Shown: piece after piece, positions 51,455 through 59,891 of the stretch
Position numbering within the stretch: position 1 is the first letter of the stretch
Layout: each line of letters begins with the position of its first letter
Assembly: GCA_963801185.1 (NCBI GenBank)
Contig: CAWDDW010000003.1
Coordinates: forward strand, 1,240,001 to 1,304,000
DNA: 64,000 nucleotides
Source of the DNA: Palsa-601 sp963801185
Lineage (GTDB): Bacteria > Actinomycetota > Acidimicrobiia > Acidimicrobiales > Bog-793
Direction of reading: 5' to 3'
Notes under the pieces: model-generated
Databases searched by the model: none
Told to the model about the DNA's origin: nothing
Seen by the model: the letters and a program-made list of their open reading frames with translations, nothing else
Position numbers and translations under genes: made by a program

Positions 51455-52817
51455 TCAGGCAGGCGGTCCGACCTCGAGCCTCACCGTCACCTTGTGGAGG
51501 CGACCGGAGGACGTGTCGTAGCCGATGGTGACCCGATCGCCCGGATGCAGGCCGTCCAACAAGGCCGTCAGCCCGCTCGGTGAGCTGACCGATCGTCCGT
51601 TCAGCGACACGATCGCGTCGCCGGCAGCAAGGCCCGCCCTGGCGGCAGGGGACCCCGGAAGGACCGATTGGATGAGAGCGCCCGGTTGTGACGCGGCCCC
51701 ACTCGTTCCGCCGGTCGGCTCGACCTCGACCCCGAGCATGCCGCGCGTGGCCGATGTGGACGGTCGCCGATCCGCGGCCGCTCTCGATCTGGCCGGCGAT
51801 GGCGAGGGCCGTGCGGAGCGGGATGGCGTACGCCTGGCTGGCAGTCGACTGAAAGCGGTTGCCCGCCGAGGCGGCGGTGTCGACCGCGAGCACCTCGCCC
51901 GAGGCGTTCACGAGCGGGCCACCGGAGTCTCCCGGCTCGAGCGGCGCATTCGTCTCGACGAGGCCGGTCAGGTGCTCCGCGTTGCTCCCGGAACCGTCGG
52001 TGGCGGTGATGGACTGGTCGAGTGCCACGACGGCGCCCGCCGCTGTGCTCGGCGTTCCGCCGATGCCACCCGCGTTGCCGATAGCGAGCACCGGCAGGCC
52101 CCTCTTGAGCGTGGAGCTGTCACCCAGCTTCGCGGTGGTGAGGCCCGAGGCGTTCTTCAGCTGGATGACTGCTACGTCACTCGTGGCGTCGGTGCCGACG
52201 ACCTTGCCTGTGTACGTCCGGCCGTTGCCGATGTCGGTCACCTGGATGCTCGTAGCTCCGTCGACTACGTGGTTGTTCGTAAGCACTTCGCCGTCCGAGG
52301 TGAGAACGATGCCCGTTCCCGCGGCGCTCCCCTCCTCGTAGCCGAGCCCGACTACGACGTCGACGACCGCAGGGTCGACCATGGCGGCGATAGAGGAGGC
52401 GTTGAGCGATCCGCCGCCGGTTCCGACCCCGGTCGATCCTCCCTCGCCCGAGCCAGGGAACCCGCCCGAGCCAGGGAACCCGCCCGAGCCGGGGAACCCG
52501 CCCGAGCCGGGGAACCCGCCCGAGCCGGGCCCGAAGGTGGGCCTGCTCGAGGGACCGCCCACGGCAGAGCCGGCGCCGGTGGTCGGTGCGTGAGCCGCCG
52601 AGGCGCGGCCCGCGAAGATGCCCCCGGCGCCCGAGGCGAGAAGCAGTATCGCGAGGAGGAGCCCGTTGCGCAGGCGGTGTGACTTGGCCGGTCCGCCTGT
52701 CGGTCCCGAGAGGCTCGGACCGTATTGCGCGAATGGGGCGTGCACGTCGTAGGGAGCCTGCCCCACCCGATCTGTGGGCTCCATCGGTCTCCCACTGCCG
52801 GGCTCGTAGCTGGTCAT
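51455..52817 (-). CDS. S1C serine protease with C-terminal PDZ domain (frame interrupted)
   Basis: HtrA/DegP-like membrane-anchored protease. From ATG 52817 (AAGGAG ten bases upstream): a proline-rich cytoplasmic segment, one membrane helix (NGLLLAILLLASGAGGIFAG), a GGFPGS repeat linker, and a trypsin-like domain with His in LTNNHVV, Asp in TSDVAVIQL and Ser in LEPGDSGGPLV. The PDZ domain (LGVEVEP, SVLPGSPAARAGLAAGDAIVSLNGRSV) is in another frame; removing one C near 51757 gives VHIGTRGMLGVEVEP and joins them into about 453 residues. Degrades or refolds damaged exported proteins. Confidence 0.85.
52442..52530. repeat. Tandem 18-bp repeat encoding FPGSGG
   Basis: The unit CCCGAGCCRGGGAACCCG recurs about five times, with A/G wobble separating an older and a newer pair. 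It encodes the Gly/Phe/Pro linker between the anchor and protease domain, a site prone to length change. Confidence 0.8.
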
Positions 52818-52927
52818 CTGGATGGGGCTCCTTCGTAGGGTCGCCGGTTCAGCTCGTGGGCCACCTATGAGACTCGCGAACGAACCTGGGAAATCCTTGA
52901 GAAGACACTTCGCAGTTCGCGAGACAT

Positions 52928-55129
52928 TCAGGAGGCCCCGGTGCCGGGGTAGCCCGCCGAACCGATGGCGTCGAGGACGAAAGCGAGAACGAACGCACGC
53001 TTCTTCCAGGCCTCGTAGCGGCCAGATGGTCCGAAATGCCCTGCTGACAGCTCCATCCGGAGCAGGACACGGTCGACGTTCGCGGGATGAGCCGCCCGGA
53101 GCTTCTGTACCCACTTCGTCGGCTCGAAGTAGCCGACCCGTGGATCGGTGATACCTCCGGTCACGAGCATCTTGGGGTACTTCCTTGCTGACACGTTGTC
53201 GTAGGGGGAGTAGGCCTTGATCCACCGGTAGGCGTCCTCGCTCGACACCGGGTCGCCCCACTCCTCCCATTCGTTCGCCGTCAGCGGCAGCGACGGGTCC
53301 AGCATCGTGGTGAGGCAGTCGACGAAAGGCACCTCTGCCACGATGGCCCCGAACGCGTCCGGGTCCAGGTTGACCGAGGCGCCCAGTAAGAGGCCACCAG
53401 CGCTGCCGCCGAACGCAGCGATCTGCTCCGGCCTCGCCCATCCCTCATCGACGAGGAACCGGGCAGCGGCGACGAAGTCTTCGAAACTGTGGTGTTTCTT
53501 GTCGAGCTTCCCGTCGAGGTACCAGTGCCTCCCGAGCTCTTCGCCACCACGGACATGGGCGATCGCGTACACCACATCGCGGTCGAGCAACGGGTGGATC
53601 GGGTGGCCTGTGCTGAAGGTGGGATCGACGCTCAAGCCGTAGGCGCCGTATCCGTACAACAGCGCCGGGCCCGGGCCCGGCGACCGGCCTGCATGCCAGG
53701 CCAAGGTGATCGGGACCGCCGTGCCGTCGAGCGAGGTCGCCCACCTCTGCTCGGTGCGATAGTCGTCAGGCTCGTAGCCACCCGGGACGGGCTGGCGGCG
53801 GAGGACCTCGTCGGCTCCCGTCTCGAGGTCGAGCTCGTGCAGGGCTCTCGGATGCACGAGTGTGGTCGTCTCGTAACGGATCTTCGTCGTCTCGAACTCG
53901 AGGTTCTGTGCAAGGTAAGCGGTTCCCGCCGCCGGTGCCCCTATCAGTCGCTCCTCGCCGCCGGCGAGAGGAAGGACCCGGATCGAGCTCGTCGCGTGCC
54001 CGCGCTCTTCGATGAGCACATAGCCGTCGATGACGTCGATCTGCTCTATCCGGACGTCGTCGCGTTCGGCCAGCAACAGCTGCCAGTTGTCCCGCGCTAG
54101 GTCGCCGAGCGGTGCCCTGAACAGGGCGAAGTTCACGGCCCCGTCATTTGAGAGGACGAGGAGGTCACCTCGGTGGTGCTCTATCTCGTAGAGCACACCG
54201 TGGCGCCGGGGCTCGATCACAGTCGGAGGAGCCTCGGGCGTCGCGGCCGGGATGTATTGCCACTCGCTCGTGAGATTGCTTTGAGCCTGGAGGCAGATCA
54301 GCTCCTCGTCCTTTGTCGTCCCGACACCCAGGACGAAACGCTCGTCTGCTTCCTCGAACACCTTTACATCCGCCTCCGCCGGCGTGCCGAGCCGATGGCG
54401 CCACACCTGGTACGGGCGGAGCGTGTCGTCGGTACGCGTGTAGAAGAGGGTGGCGTTGTCGGCTGCGAACGCGAGGCCGTAGTACGCGTCCTCTATGACG
54501 TCGTCGAGATCCCGCCCTGTCTCGAGGTCACGGATGCGGAGGGTCATCAGCTCACCGCCGGTCGTGTCCGTGCCGTAGGCGAGCAATCGCTGGTCCGGGC
54601 TGAGCGCCCGGTCTCCCACCTCGAGATACTCGTGCCCTTCGGCCAGCTCGTTCTCGTCGAGCAAGACCCTCTCGTCGCCGTCCGTGCGGCCTCCGTCCGG
54701 TGTCGGCAAAGGTGCTGCCAGGCGCCGGCGACACGCGATGGAATGTTGCTCGCCCTCGCTCGTTCGGACGTAGTACGCCCACTGACCCTTTGGCGCCGGG
54801 TAGCTGACATCGGTCAGCTGCGTCCGGGCGAGGATCTCTCCGTAGATCTTGTCGATGAGCGGCTCTAGATGAGCGGTCGCGACCTTCGTGTAAGCGTTCT
54901 CCTCCTCTAGCAGCGCCATGAGCGCGGGGTCGTCCTTGTCCCGGACCCAGTACCAGTCGTCGATCCGCTCGTCGTCATGGGCCAGCATTCGATGGGGTCG
55001 CCGCTCGGCAACTGGAGGGTGGGGCGGGTCCGCTTCGAAGGGGGAGTCGTCCGTCGTCACCTTCGCAGCATCGCGCGTCCGGGCATCGCTCCCGGCCGAT
55101 TCCTGCTCCCCTGTTGGACGCGGAGGCAC
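52928..55129 (-). CDS. ptrB: Oligopeptidase B (S9 prolyl-oligopeptidase family)
   Basis: A 733-residue serine peptidase. The N-terminal beta-propeller spans about 60-440 (DDWYWVRDKDDP, LRIRDLETGRDLDD). The catalytic domain has LLYGYGAYGLSVDP, HVRGGEELGRHWYLDGK and the nucleophile in AAFGGSAGGLLLGASVN; Asp and His lie in VTGGITDPRVGYFEPTKW and ELSAGHFGPSGRYE. It cleaves peptides after basic residues. GTG 55129 is the longest start; GTG 55062 gives the shorter conserved N-terminus. Divergent from sufB with 61 bases between starts. Confidence 0.92.
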   Translation of the reverse strand: MPPRPTGEQESAGSDARTRDAAKVTTDDSPFEADPPHPPVAERRPHRMLAHDDERIDDWYWVRDKDDPALMALLEEENAYTKVATAHLEPLIDKIYGEILARTQLTDVSYPAPKGQWAYYVRTSEGEQHSIACRRRLAAPLPTPDGGRTDGDERVLLDENELAEGHEYLEVGDRALSPDQRLLAYGTDTTGGELMTLRIRDLETGRDLDDVIEDAYYGLAFAADNATLFYTRTDDTLRPYQVWRHRLGTPAEADVKVFEEADERFVLGVGTTKDEELICLQAQSNLTSEWQYIPAATPEAPPTVIEPRRHGVLYEIEHHRGDLLVLSNDGAVNFALFRAPLGDLARDNWQLLLAERDDVRIEQIDVIDGYVLIEERGHATSSIRVLPLAGGEERLIGAPAAGTAYLAQNLEFETTKIRYETTTLVHPRALHELDLETGADEVLRRQPVPGGYEPDDYRTEQRWATSLDGTAVPITLAWHAGRSPGPGPALLYGYGAYGLSVDPTFSTGHPIHPLLDRDVVYAIAHVRGGEELGRHWYLDGKLDKKHHSFEDFVAAARFLVDEGWARPEQIAAFGGSAGGLLLGASVNLDPDAFGAIVAEVPFVDCLTTMLDPSLPLTANEWEEWGDPVSSEDAYRWIKAYSPYDNVSARKYPKMLVTGGITDPRVGYFEPTKWVQKLRAAHPANVDRVLLRMELSAGHFGPSGRYEAWKKRAFVLAFVLDAIGSAGYPGTGAS

Positions 55130-55145
55130 ACCGACTTGTTACTAT

Positions 55146-55153
55146 CTACGTAG
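55146..55153. promoter_or_regulatory. Palindrome in the sufB-ptrB divergent promoter region
   Basis: CTACGTAG, a perfect 8-bp palindrome inside ACTATCTACGTAGT, lies between the two starts. It overlaps TATCTA/TACGTA -10-like boxes; a SufR-type site is possible but not shown. Confidence 0.3.
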
Positions 55154-55190
55154 TGGAAACTCGGCTGGCACCAAAGAGACGGAGCGCCTG

Positions 55191-57608
55191 ATGGCCACGA
55201 CAGAACTGGATCTCGGTCGCTACCAGTTGGGCTGGAGCGATGTCGAGGATTACGTCTTCAAGCCGCGCAAGGGTCTCAACGAAGAGATCGTCCGTGAGAT
55301 GTCCGCGATCAAGCGCGAGCCGGAGTGGATGTTGAAGTTCCGGCTGAGCGCGCTGCAGCGTTTCTTCCGCAAGCCCATGGTGCCGTGGTTCGCCACGAAG
55401 ATGCCTGACCTGGACTTCCAGGACATCTACTACTACATCAAGCCGATCGAGCAGCAGGTCAGCGCGTGGGACCAGCTGCCGGATTCGGTGAAGAACACCT
55501 ACGACAAGCTCGGAATCCCCGAGGCCGAGCGGAAGTACCTCGCCGGCGTCACCGCGCAGTACGAGTGCCTCCGTGGCTCGACGCGGGTGTGGACCGAATT
55601 CGGCATGAAGCCGATCAAGGAAGTCGAGGCAGGGGACGTCGTGTTCGCGCTCGACGAGGAAACGCGTGAACTGCTGCCGGCGCGAGTTGTCGGGCAGCGC
55701 TGTTCAGGGGACAAGGAGGTCTTCGAGATCCGAGCCCGTGGCCGGGTGATCGGCGCCTCCGCCAACCATCCGTTCCTCGTCCTTCGTGACGAGCGGAAGC
55801 CCGGGCGCCAGCGCGCACGGTTCCAGCCAACCTGGGTTCCCGTCGAACAGCTCCAGGTCGGCGACCTTGTCGCGATCGCGAAGGACGTCCCCGACTTTGG
55901 GTCGTCGGCGCCCCTTCGGGTGCCACACGCCGCCGCCGCGGCAGCTTTCCCGACGACGACGAGCCCTGATCTGTGCTGGTGGGCGGGCGTGTTCCTCGGA
56001 GACGGTTACCTGCACAACCGGAGCGGCAACGTCAGCGTCGAGTTCGCCGTCGACAACACCGACGAGTCCTTGATCGAAGAGATCATCAGGACGACAGAGT
56101 CGCTGTTCGGTGTCACCTTGCGCCGTGCCTCGGACGGCCTGCGCCTGGTTGGGCGCAGCACGGTCTTGCTCGTCGAGTTCCTCGAGCTCAATGGGTTGGC
56201 AGGTTCGGCGCACACGAAGAGAGTGCCGCACTGGGTATTCGGCCTGCCGCGCGAAGAGCGGCTCTCACTGCTGGGCGGGTACCTCGACTCCGGTGGGTAC
56301 GTGCGCGATCACCCTTCGAGTCACGACGTGGTTTTCACGAGCGCGAACGAGGGTCTCCTGGAGGACATCCGCGAGCTGGTGGCGCTCTGTGGCATCGGTT
56401 CGAGCAAGGTCATCTCGCACAGGCACACGTCATCGAAGGGAACGAAGTTCGCTGGGCACACGAGCCGCACGCTCGGTTTCCTGCGGGTCGAGTCGATCGA
56501 GTCAGTCGGCGTCGAGCCGGTGTTCGACATCGAGGTGGAGGGTCGGCACAACTTCGTTGCCGAAGGCTTCGTGGTCCACAACTCAGAAGTCGTTTACCAC
56601 CGCAACCGCGAAGATCTCGAGCGCCTCGGCGTGCTGTTCACCGACATGGACACCGCGGTGCGCGAGCACCCCGAGATCGTCCGGAAGTGGTTCGGCAAGA
56701 TCATCCCGCCCAACGACAACAAGTTCGCTGCTCTGAACTCGGCAGTGTGGTCGGGTGGGTCGTTCATCTACGTGCCGCCGGGCGTAACGGTCGACATGCC
56801 GCTCCAGGCGTACTTCCGGATCAACGCCGAGAACATGGGCCAGTTCGAGCGAACTCTGATCATCGCCGACGAGGGAGCCCAGGTCCACTACGTGGAGGGC
56901 TGCTCGGCGCCGGTCTACTCGACCGACTCCCTGCACTCCGCCGTCGTCGAGCTCGTGGCGCTCCCGGGCAGCCGGATCACCTACACGACGATCCAGAACT
57001 GGTCGAGCAACGTATACAACCTCGTTACGAAACGGGCACGTGCAGAAGCCGAGGCGCACGTCGAGTGGATCGACGGCAACATCGGCTCTCGCCTCACCAT
57101 GAAGTACCCGTCGGTATACCTGATGGGCCCGAAGGCGTCGGGTGAGGTGCTCTCAGTGGCGTATGCGGGAGCCGGCCAGCAGCAGGACACCGGGGCGAAG
57201 ATGTTCCACTGCGCTCCCGAGACCACGTCCACGATCATCTCGAAGTCGATCTCGAAGGACGGCGGGAACGCCACCTACCGAGGAAAGGTCCACGTCGACC
57301 CGGGCGCCAAGAAGTCCAAGGCGTTCGTCCGCTGCGACGCCCTCATCCTCGACGAGCAGTCGGCCTCCGAGACCAAGCCCTACATCGAGGTGCAAGAGCG
57401 CGACGCCGAGATCGGCCATGAGGCGACAGTGTCGAAGATCGGTGACGACCAGCTCTTCTACTTGATGAGCCGCGGGCTCTCTGAGACCCAGGCCATGGGC
57501 ATGATCGTGAACGGCTTCATCGAGCCAATCACCCGGACGCTCCCGATGGAGTACGCGGTCGAGTGGAGCAGATTGATCGAGCTCCAGATGGACGGCTCGA
57601 TAGGCTGA
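55191..57608 (+). CDS. sufB: Fe-S cluster assembly protein SufB containing an intein
   Basis: The 805-residue translation is a 466-residue SufB interrupted by a 339-residue intein. N-extein 55191-55565 (TTELDLGRYQLGWSDVEDYVFKPRKGL... to GVTAQYE) and C-extein 56583-57605 (SEVVYHRNREDLERLGV... to LIELQMDGSIG) join as AQYE-SEVVYH, the conserved SufB sequence. C-extein motifs: GGSFIYVPPGV, YFRINAENMGQFERTLIIADEGA, YVEGCSAPVY, KDGGNATYRGKV and FVRCDALILDEQS. SufB with SufD and SufC forms the scaffold complex that builds Fe-S clusters. ATG 55191 follows GGAG at six bases; the frame upstream overlaps ptrB. Confidence 0.96.
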   Translation: MATTELDLGRYQLGWSDVEDYVFKPRKGLNEEIVREMSAIKREPEWMLKFRLSALQRFFRKPMVPWFATKMPDLDFQDIYYYIKPIEQQVSAWDQLPDSVKNTYDKLGIPEAERKYLAGVTAQYECLRGSTRVWTEFGMKPIKEVEAGDVVFALDEETRELLPARVVGQRCSGDKEVFEIRARGRVIGASANHPFLVLRDERKPGRQRARFQPTWVPVEQLQVGDLVAIAKDVPDFGSSAPLRVPHAAAAAAFPTTTSPDLCWWAGVFLGDGYLHNRSGNVSVEFAVDNTDESLIEEIIRTTESLFGVTLRRASDGLRLVGRSTVLLVEFLELNGLAGSAHTKRVPHWVFGLPREERLSLLGGYLDSGGYVRDHPSSHDVVFTSANEGLLEDIRELVALCGIGSSKVISHRHTSSKGTKFAGHTSRTLGFLRVESIESVGVEPVFDIEVEGRHNFVAEGFVVHNSEVVYHRNREDLERLGVLFTDMDTAVREHPEIVRKWFGKIIPPNDNKFAALNSAVWSGGSFIYVPPGVTVDMPLQAYFRINAENMGQFERTLIIADEGAQVHYVEGCSAPVYSTDSLHSAVVELVALPGSRITYTTIQNWSSNVYNLVTKRARAEAEAHVEWIDGNIGSRLTMKYPSVYLMGPKASGEVLSVAYAGAGQQQDTGAKMFHCAPETTSTIISKSISKDGGNATYRGKVHVDPGAKKSKAFVRCDALILDEQSASETKPYIEVQERDAEIGHEATVSKIGDDQLFYLMSRGLSETQAMGMIVNGFIEPITRTLPMEYAVEWSRLIELQMDGSIG
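55566..56582 (+). other. Class 1 intein with a LAGLIDADG endonuclease domain, in SufB
   Basis: 339 residues from Cys1 (CLRGSTRVW) to His338-Asn339 (GFVVHN), followed by Ser+1. Splicing blocks: A at CLRGSTRVWTEFGMKPIKEVEAGD; B at GASANHPFLVL with His68; F at VFDIEVEGRHNFVAEG; G at VVHN. So splicing looks intact. The homing-endonuclease part has motif 1 WAGVFLGDGY with Asp146 and motif 2 LLGGYLDSGGY, where the catalytic Asp position (residue 243) is Gly. DNA cutting is therefore probably lost. Inteins in SufB are well known in Mycobacterium and relatives; I cannot assign the site name with certainty. Confidence 0.95.
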
Positions 57609-57615
57609 GGCTTCC

Positions 57616-57981
57616 ATGCCGATGCGCGAGGACTGCAAGCACTTTCAGAGCAGGACCTACGCCTCCGGAGAGGTCGCGCGATTCTGTGTCCTCGACCTCG
57701 CTCCCGAGGCACCGTGGCGCTGCCCCGACGACTGCGCCTCCTACCAACGGCGCTTGGCGGATGCCGGTTGGGAGCACGGCAAGCTCGTGGAGCCACCCGT
57801 CGAAGACGAGCCCGACGAGCCGGCCGAGGACATCGTCGCGCTGTTGGAGGCGGCCGAGAACGTAGTCGACGCGGTCACGCCTGACGCGCTGGCCGAGGCT
57901 CGTGAGCGCGAGCAGCGGGAGGAGGCCGCAGAGGCCAAGGCCGCTCGTGGTTCCAAGTGGTTCCGCAAGCGGAAGGGCTGA
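57616..57981 (+). CDS. Small Cys-rich protein of the SUF cluster, unknown function
   Basis: A 121-residue protein beginning seven bases after the sufB stop (ATG 57616), so probably cotranscribed. The N-terminus MPMREDCKHFQSRTYASGEVARFCVLDLAPEAPWRCPDDCASYQRR holds four Cys (7, 24, 36, 40), spaced like a metal or Fe-S ligand set; the middle is acidic (PPVEDEPDEPAEDIVALLEAAENV) and the end a charged helix (EREQREEAAEAKAARG) with a basic tail. I do not recognise a named family. Location suggests a role in Fe-S assembly or repair (inference). Confidence 0.75.
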   Translation: MPMREDCKHFQSRTYASGEVARFCVLDLAPEAPWRCPDDCASYQRRLADAGWEHGKLVEPPVEDEPDEPAEDIVALLEAAENVVDAVTPDALAEAREREQREEAAEAKAARGSKWFRKRKG

Positions 57982-57992
57982 CCGGGCGGGAG

Positions 57993-58847
57993 CTACCGGC
58001 CCTTGAAAGAAGGCGGACGGCGCTCGAAGAAGGCGGTCACCGCCTCGGTCAGGTCGTGCGAGCGCAGTTGGCCGGCATTCCACGCTGCGACGAAGCGTTG
58101 GGCCGCGTCGACCTGAGCGCGATGCACCTGCGAGAGCACCGCTTTCGAGCCTTCCACCGCGACGGGCGAGTTCGCCGCGATCTCCTCGGCGATCGACCGC
58201 GCGCCCGCGAGCATTGCTTCCTCGTCGTCGAACACATGATTGACGAGGCCGATCTGTGCCGCGCGGTAGGCGTCGATGTCCTTCCCGGTGTAGACGAGCT
58301 CGGCCACCTGTCCCATCGACAAGACGAGCGGGAGGCGGGCGAGACTTCCGATGTCGGCCACGATCGCCATCTTGGTCTCGCGGACCGAGAAGACCGCATC
58401 TGCCGAGCAGACCCGGATGTCACAGGAGGTTATGAGGTCGACGCCACCGCCGATGCAGTAGCCGTGGACGGCCGCGATGACCGGTTTAGGGCATTCCGCC
58501 GGTGCACTTATCGCCGCCTGGAGCCTCAGCACGTCGCCGTGTGTCCGCCTGCCGATCTCCGCCGCCGAGGGTGCACCATCGGGGCCGGAACCCACATCGC
58601 CTACATCCGCAAGCGCGTTCAGGTCGAGCCCGACGCTGAAGTGCGGCCCCTTGGCCGCCACCACGATCGCCCGGATCTCGCGATCCTTGCCGAGGTCGGC
58701 CATCGCCTCGGGCAGCTCGGCGAAGAACGGCATGCCCATGGCGTTCCTCTTCTCGGGCCGGTCGAGGAACAGAGTTGCCACGTGCCCGTCGCGCTCGATC
58801 GACAGAACCGTGTACGGGGACTTCTCGGGATCGGTGATGGAAGCCAT
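57993..58847 (-). CDS. Enoyl-CoA hydratase/isomerase family protein (dienoyl-CoA isomerase-like)
   Basis: A 284-residue crotonase-fold enzyme. VATLFLDRPEKRNAMGM, GPHFSVGLDLNAL (oxyanion hole), AAVHGYCIGGGVDLITSCDIRVCSADAVFSVRETKMAIVADIGSLARLPLVL. The AIVADIGSLARLP segment resembles the delta3,5-delta2,4-dienoyl-CoA isomerase motif with its two acidic residues, so isomerase activity is likelier than hydratase. It is on the opposite strand, splitting the SUF cluster. ATG 58847 follows TACGGT by six bases, with the -10 box overlapping that of the divergent methyltransferase side. Confidence 0.88.
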   Translation of the reverse strand: MASITDPEKSPYTVLSIERDGHVATLFLDRPEKRNAMGMPFFAELPEAMADLGKDREIRAIVVAAKGPHFSVGLDLNALADVGDVGSGPDGAPSAAEIGRRTHGDVLRLQAAISAPAECPKPVIAAVHGYCIGGGVDLITSCDIRVCSADAVFSVRETKMAIVADIGSLARLPLVLSMGQVAELVYTGKDIDAYRAAQIGLVNHVFDDEEAMLAGARSIAEEIAANSPVAVEGSKAVLSQVHRAQVDAAQRFVAAWNAGQLRSHDLTEAVTAFFERRPPSFKGR

Positions 58848-58853
58848 CAAGTC

Positions 58854-58863
58854 ACCGTAGCGT
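58854..58863. promoter_or_regulatory. Overlapping divergent -10 boxes sharing one TA
   Basis: Minus-strand TACGGT (58859-58854) is six bases before ATG 58847; plus-strand TAGCGT (58858-58863) is eight bases before ATG 58872. The two share the TA at 58858-58859. Confidence 0.5.
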
Positions 58864-58871
58864 CACCGGTC

Positions 58872-58895
58872 ATGACCCCGAAACTTGCCTGCTGA
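58872..58895 (+). other. Possible leaderless seven-codon leader ORF
   Basis: ATG 58872 to TGA 58895 encodes MTPKLAC, starting right after the TAGCGT box and stopping four bases before ATG 58900 of the methyltransferase. It could couple translation of the next gene, or be chance. Confidence 0.3.
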
Positions 58896-58899
58896 GACG

Positions 58900-59508
58900 A
58901 TGACCCGAGCCCGCAACATCGGCCCCGGCCGTCCCGACGGCTTCGACGGCCCGAAGTACCAGGAGCGCTTCGACGCGCTGGAAGCCGAAGGCCAGGACAT
59001 CCACGGCGAGGCGAACTTCGTGATGACTTTCGTGCCCGAATCCGTGCTCGACGCAGGCTGTGGCACCGGGCGGGTGGCCCTCGAGGTCGCACGGCGAGGA
59101 GTCCTGGTCGTCGGCGTCGACCGCGACTCCTCCATGTTGGAGGTGGCTACCCGCCGAGAGGCGGGAGTGCGCGAGGAGATCCCGGGCCTCCGGCTTCGTT
59201 ATGTCCGGGCCGACCTCGTCGGGCTCGATCTCGGAGCGACCTTCGACGTGGTCGTGATGGCCGGCAACGTGCCGCTGTTCACCGATCCGGGCACCGAGCG
59301 CGAGCTCGTCGCGAGCGTGGCGAGCCACGTGCGCGCCGGCGGGGTGCTCGTCGCCGGGTTCCAGCTCAACCGCACGTATTCCCTCGAGCTTTACGACCTG
59401 CACTGCGCGGCCTCCGGCCTTGTGCCGGCGGCACGCTATGCGGGCTGGGACGGTGCGACGTTCGAACCGATGGGTGACTATGCCGTGTCTGTTCACCGGC
59501 GGCCCTGA
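58900..59508 (+). CDS. Class I SAM-dependent methyltransferase
   Basis: A 202-residue methyltransferase: motif I VLDAGCGTGRVALEVARRGVLVVGVDRDSSMLEVA, post-motif LRLRYVRADLVGLDLGATFDVVVMAGNV, and HVRAGGVLVAGFQL. It starts GRPDGFDGPKYQERFDALEAEGQDIHGEANFV, a sequence typical of small-molecule or thiopurine-like methyltransferases. ATG 58900 is chosen; TTG 58885 is in frame. Substrate unknown. Its stop is 12 bases before the next small gene, so it belongs to the sufD-side transcript. Confidence 0.88.
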   Translation: MTRARNIGPGRPDGFDGPKYQERFDALEAEGQDIHGEANFVMTFVPESVLDAGCGTGRVALEVARRGVLVVGVDRDSSMLEVATRREAGVREEIPGLRLRYVRADLVGLDLGATFDVVVMAGNVPLFTDPGTERELVASVASHVRAGGVLVAGFQLNRTYSLELYDLHCAASGLVPAARYAGWDGATFEPMGDYAVSVHRRP

Positions 59509-59520
59509 GCGAGGCTGCCC

Positions 59521-59835
59521 GTGCCAGATGCGACTGCCCGTGCCGCCTGTGACCTGTGCGAGGCCGCCCGGATCACCGAGTGGCACCACGAGGACGAGAT
59601 CTGCTGGGTGGCCGACTGCGAGATCTGCGGGGTGCCGATGGTGGTCTGGAAGAGACACGGCCCGGTGCCGGCGCCCGAGGAGGTCGATCACATGATCGAG
59701 GAGCTCTCGAGGGTGGCGCGCGAGCGCTTCGGGGAGAGCCCTTTCAGCGTCGACCGCGTGATGCGCCAGATCCCCGATCACTTCCACGCCCATGCCCGAG
59801 ACGAAGGATGGTGGTGGCGGCGCTTCCGGACCTGA
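59521..59835 (+). CDS. Small protein with two CxxC motifs and a His cluster
   Basis: A 104-residue protein starting at GTG 59521. CDLCEAARITEWHHEDEICWVADCEICGVPMVVWKRHG has CxxC at 10-13 and 33-36 separated by 20 residues, like a zinc ribbon, with an HH pair between; the C-terminus ends IPDHFHAHARDEGWWWRRF, with His spaced HxHxH. The His/Cys set could bind zinc or iron. I cannot name the family. It is within the run of genes leading to sufD; the 56-base gap to the next start holds no further gene. Confidence 0.7.
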   Translation: MPDATARAACDLCEAARITEWHHEDEICWVADCEICGVPMVVWKRHGPVPAPEEVDHMIEELSRVARERFGESPFSVDRVMRQIPDHFHAHARDEGWWWRRFRT

Positions 59836-59891
59836 GGCTCCGGACGGGCCGGAGGCAAGGAGGCGCGCGGCCGGTAGGATGAGCCGGCCTG

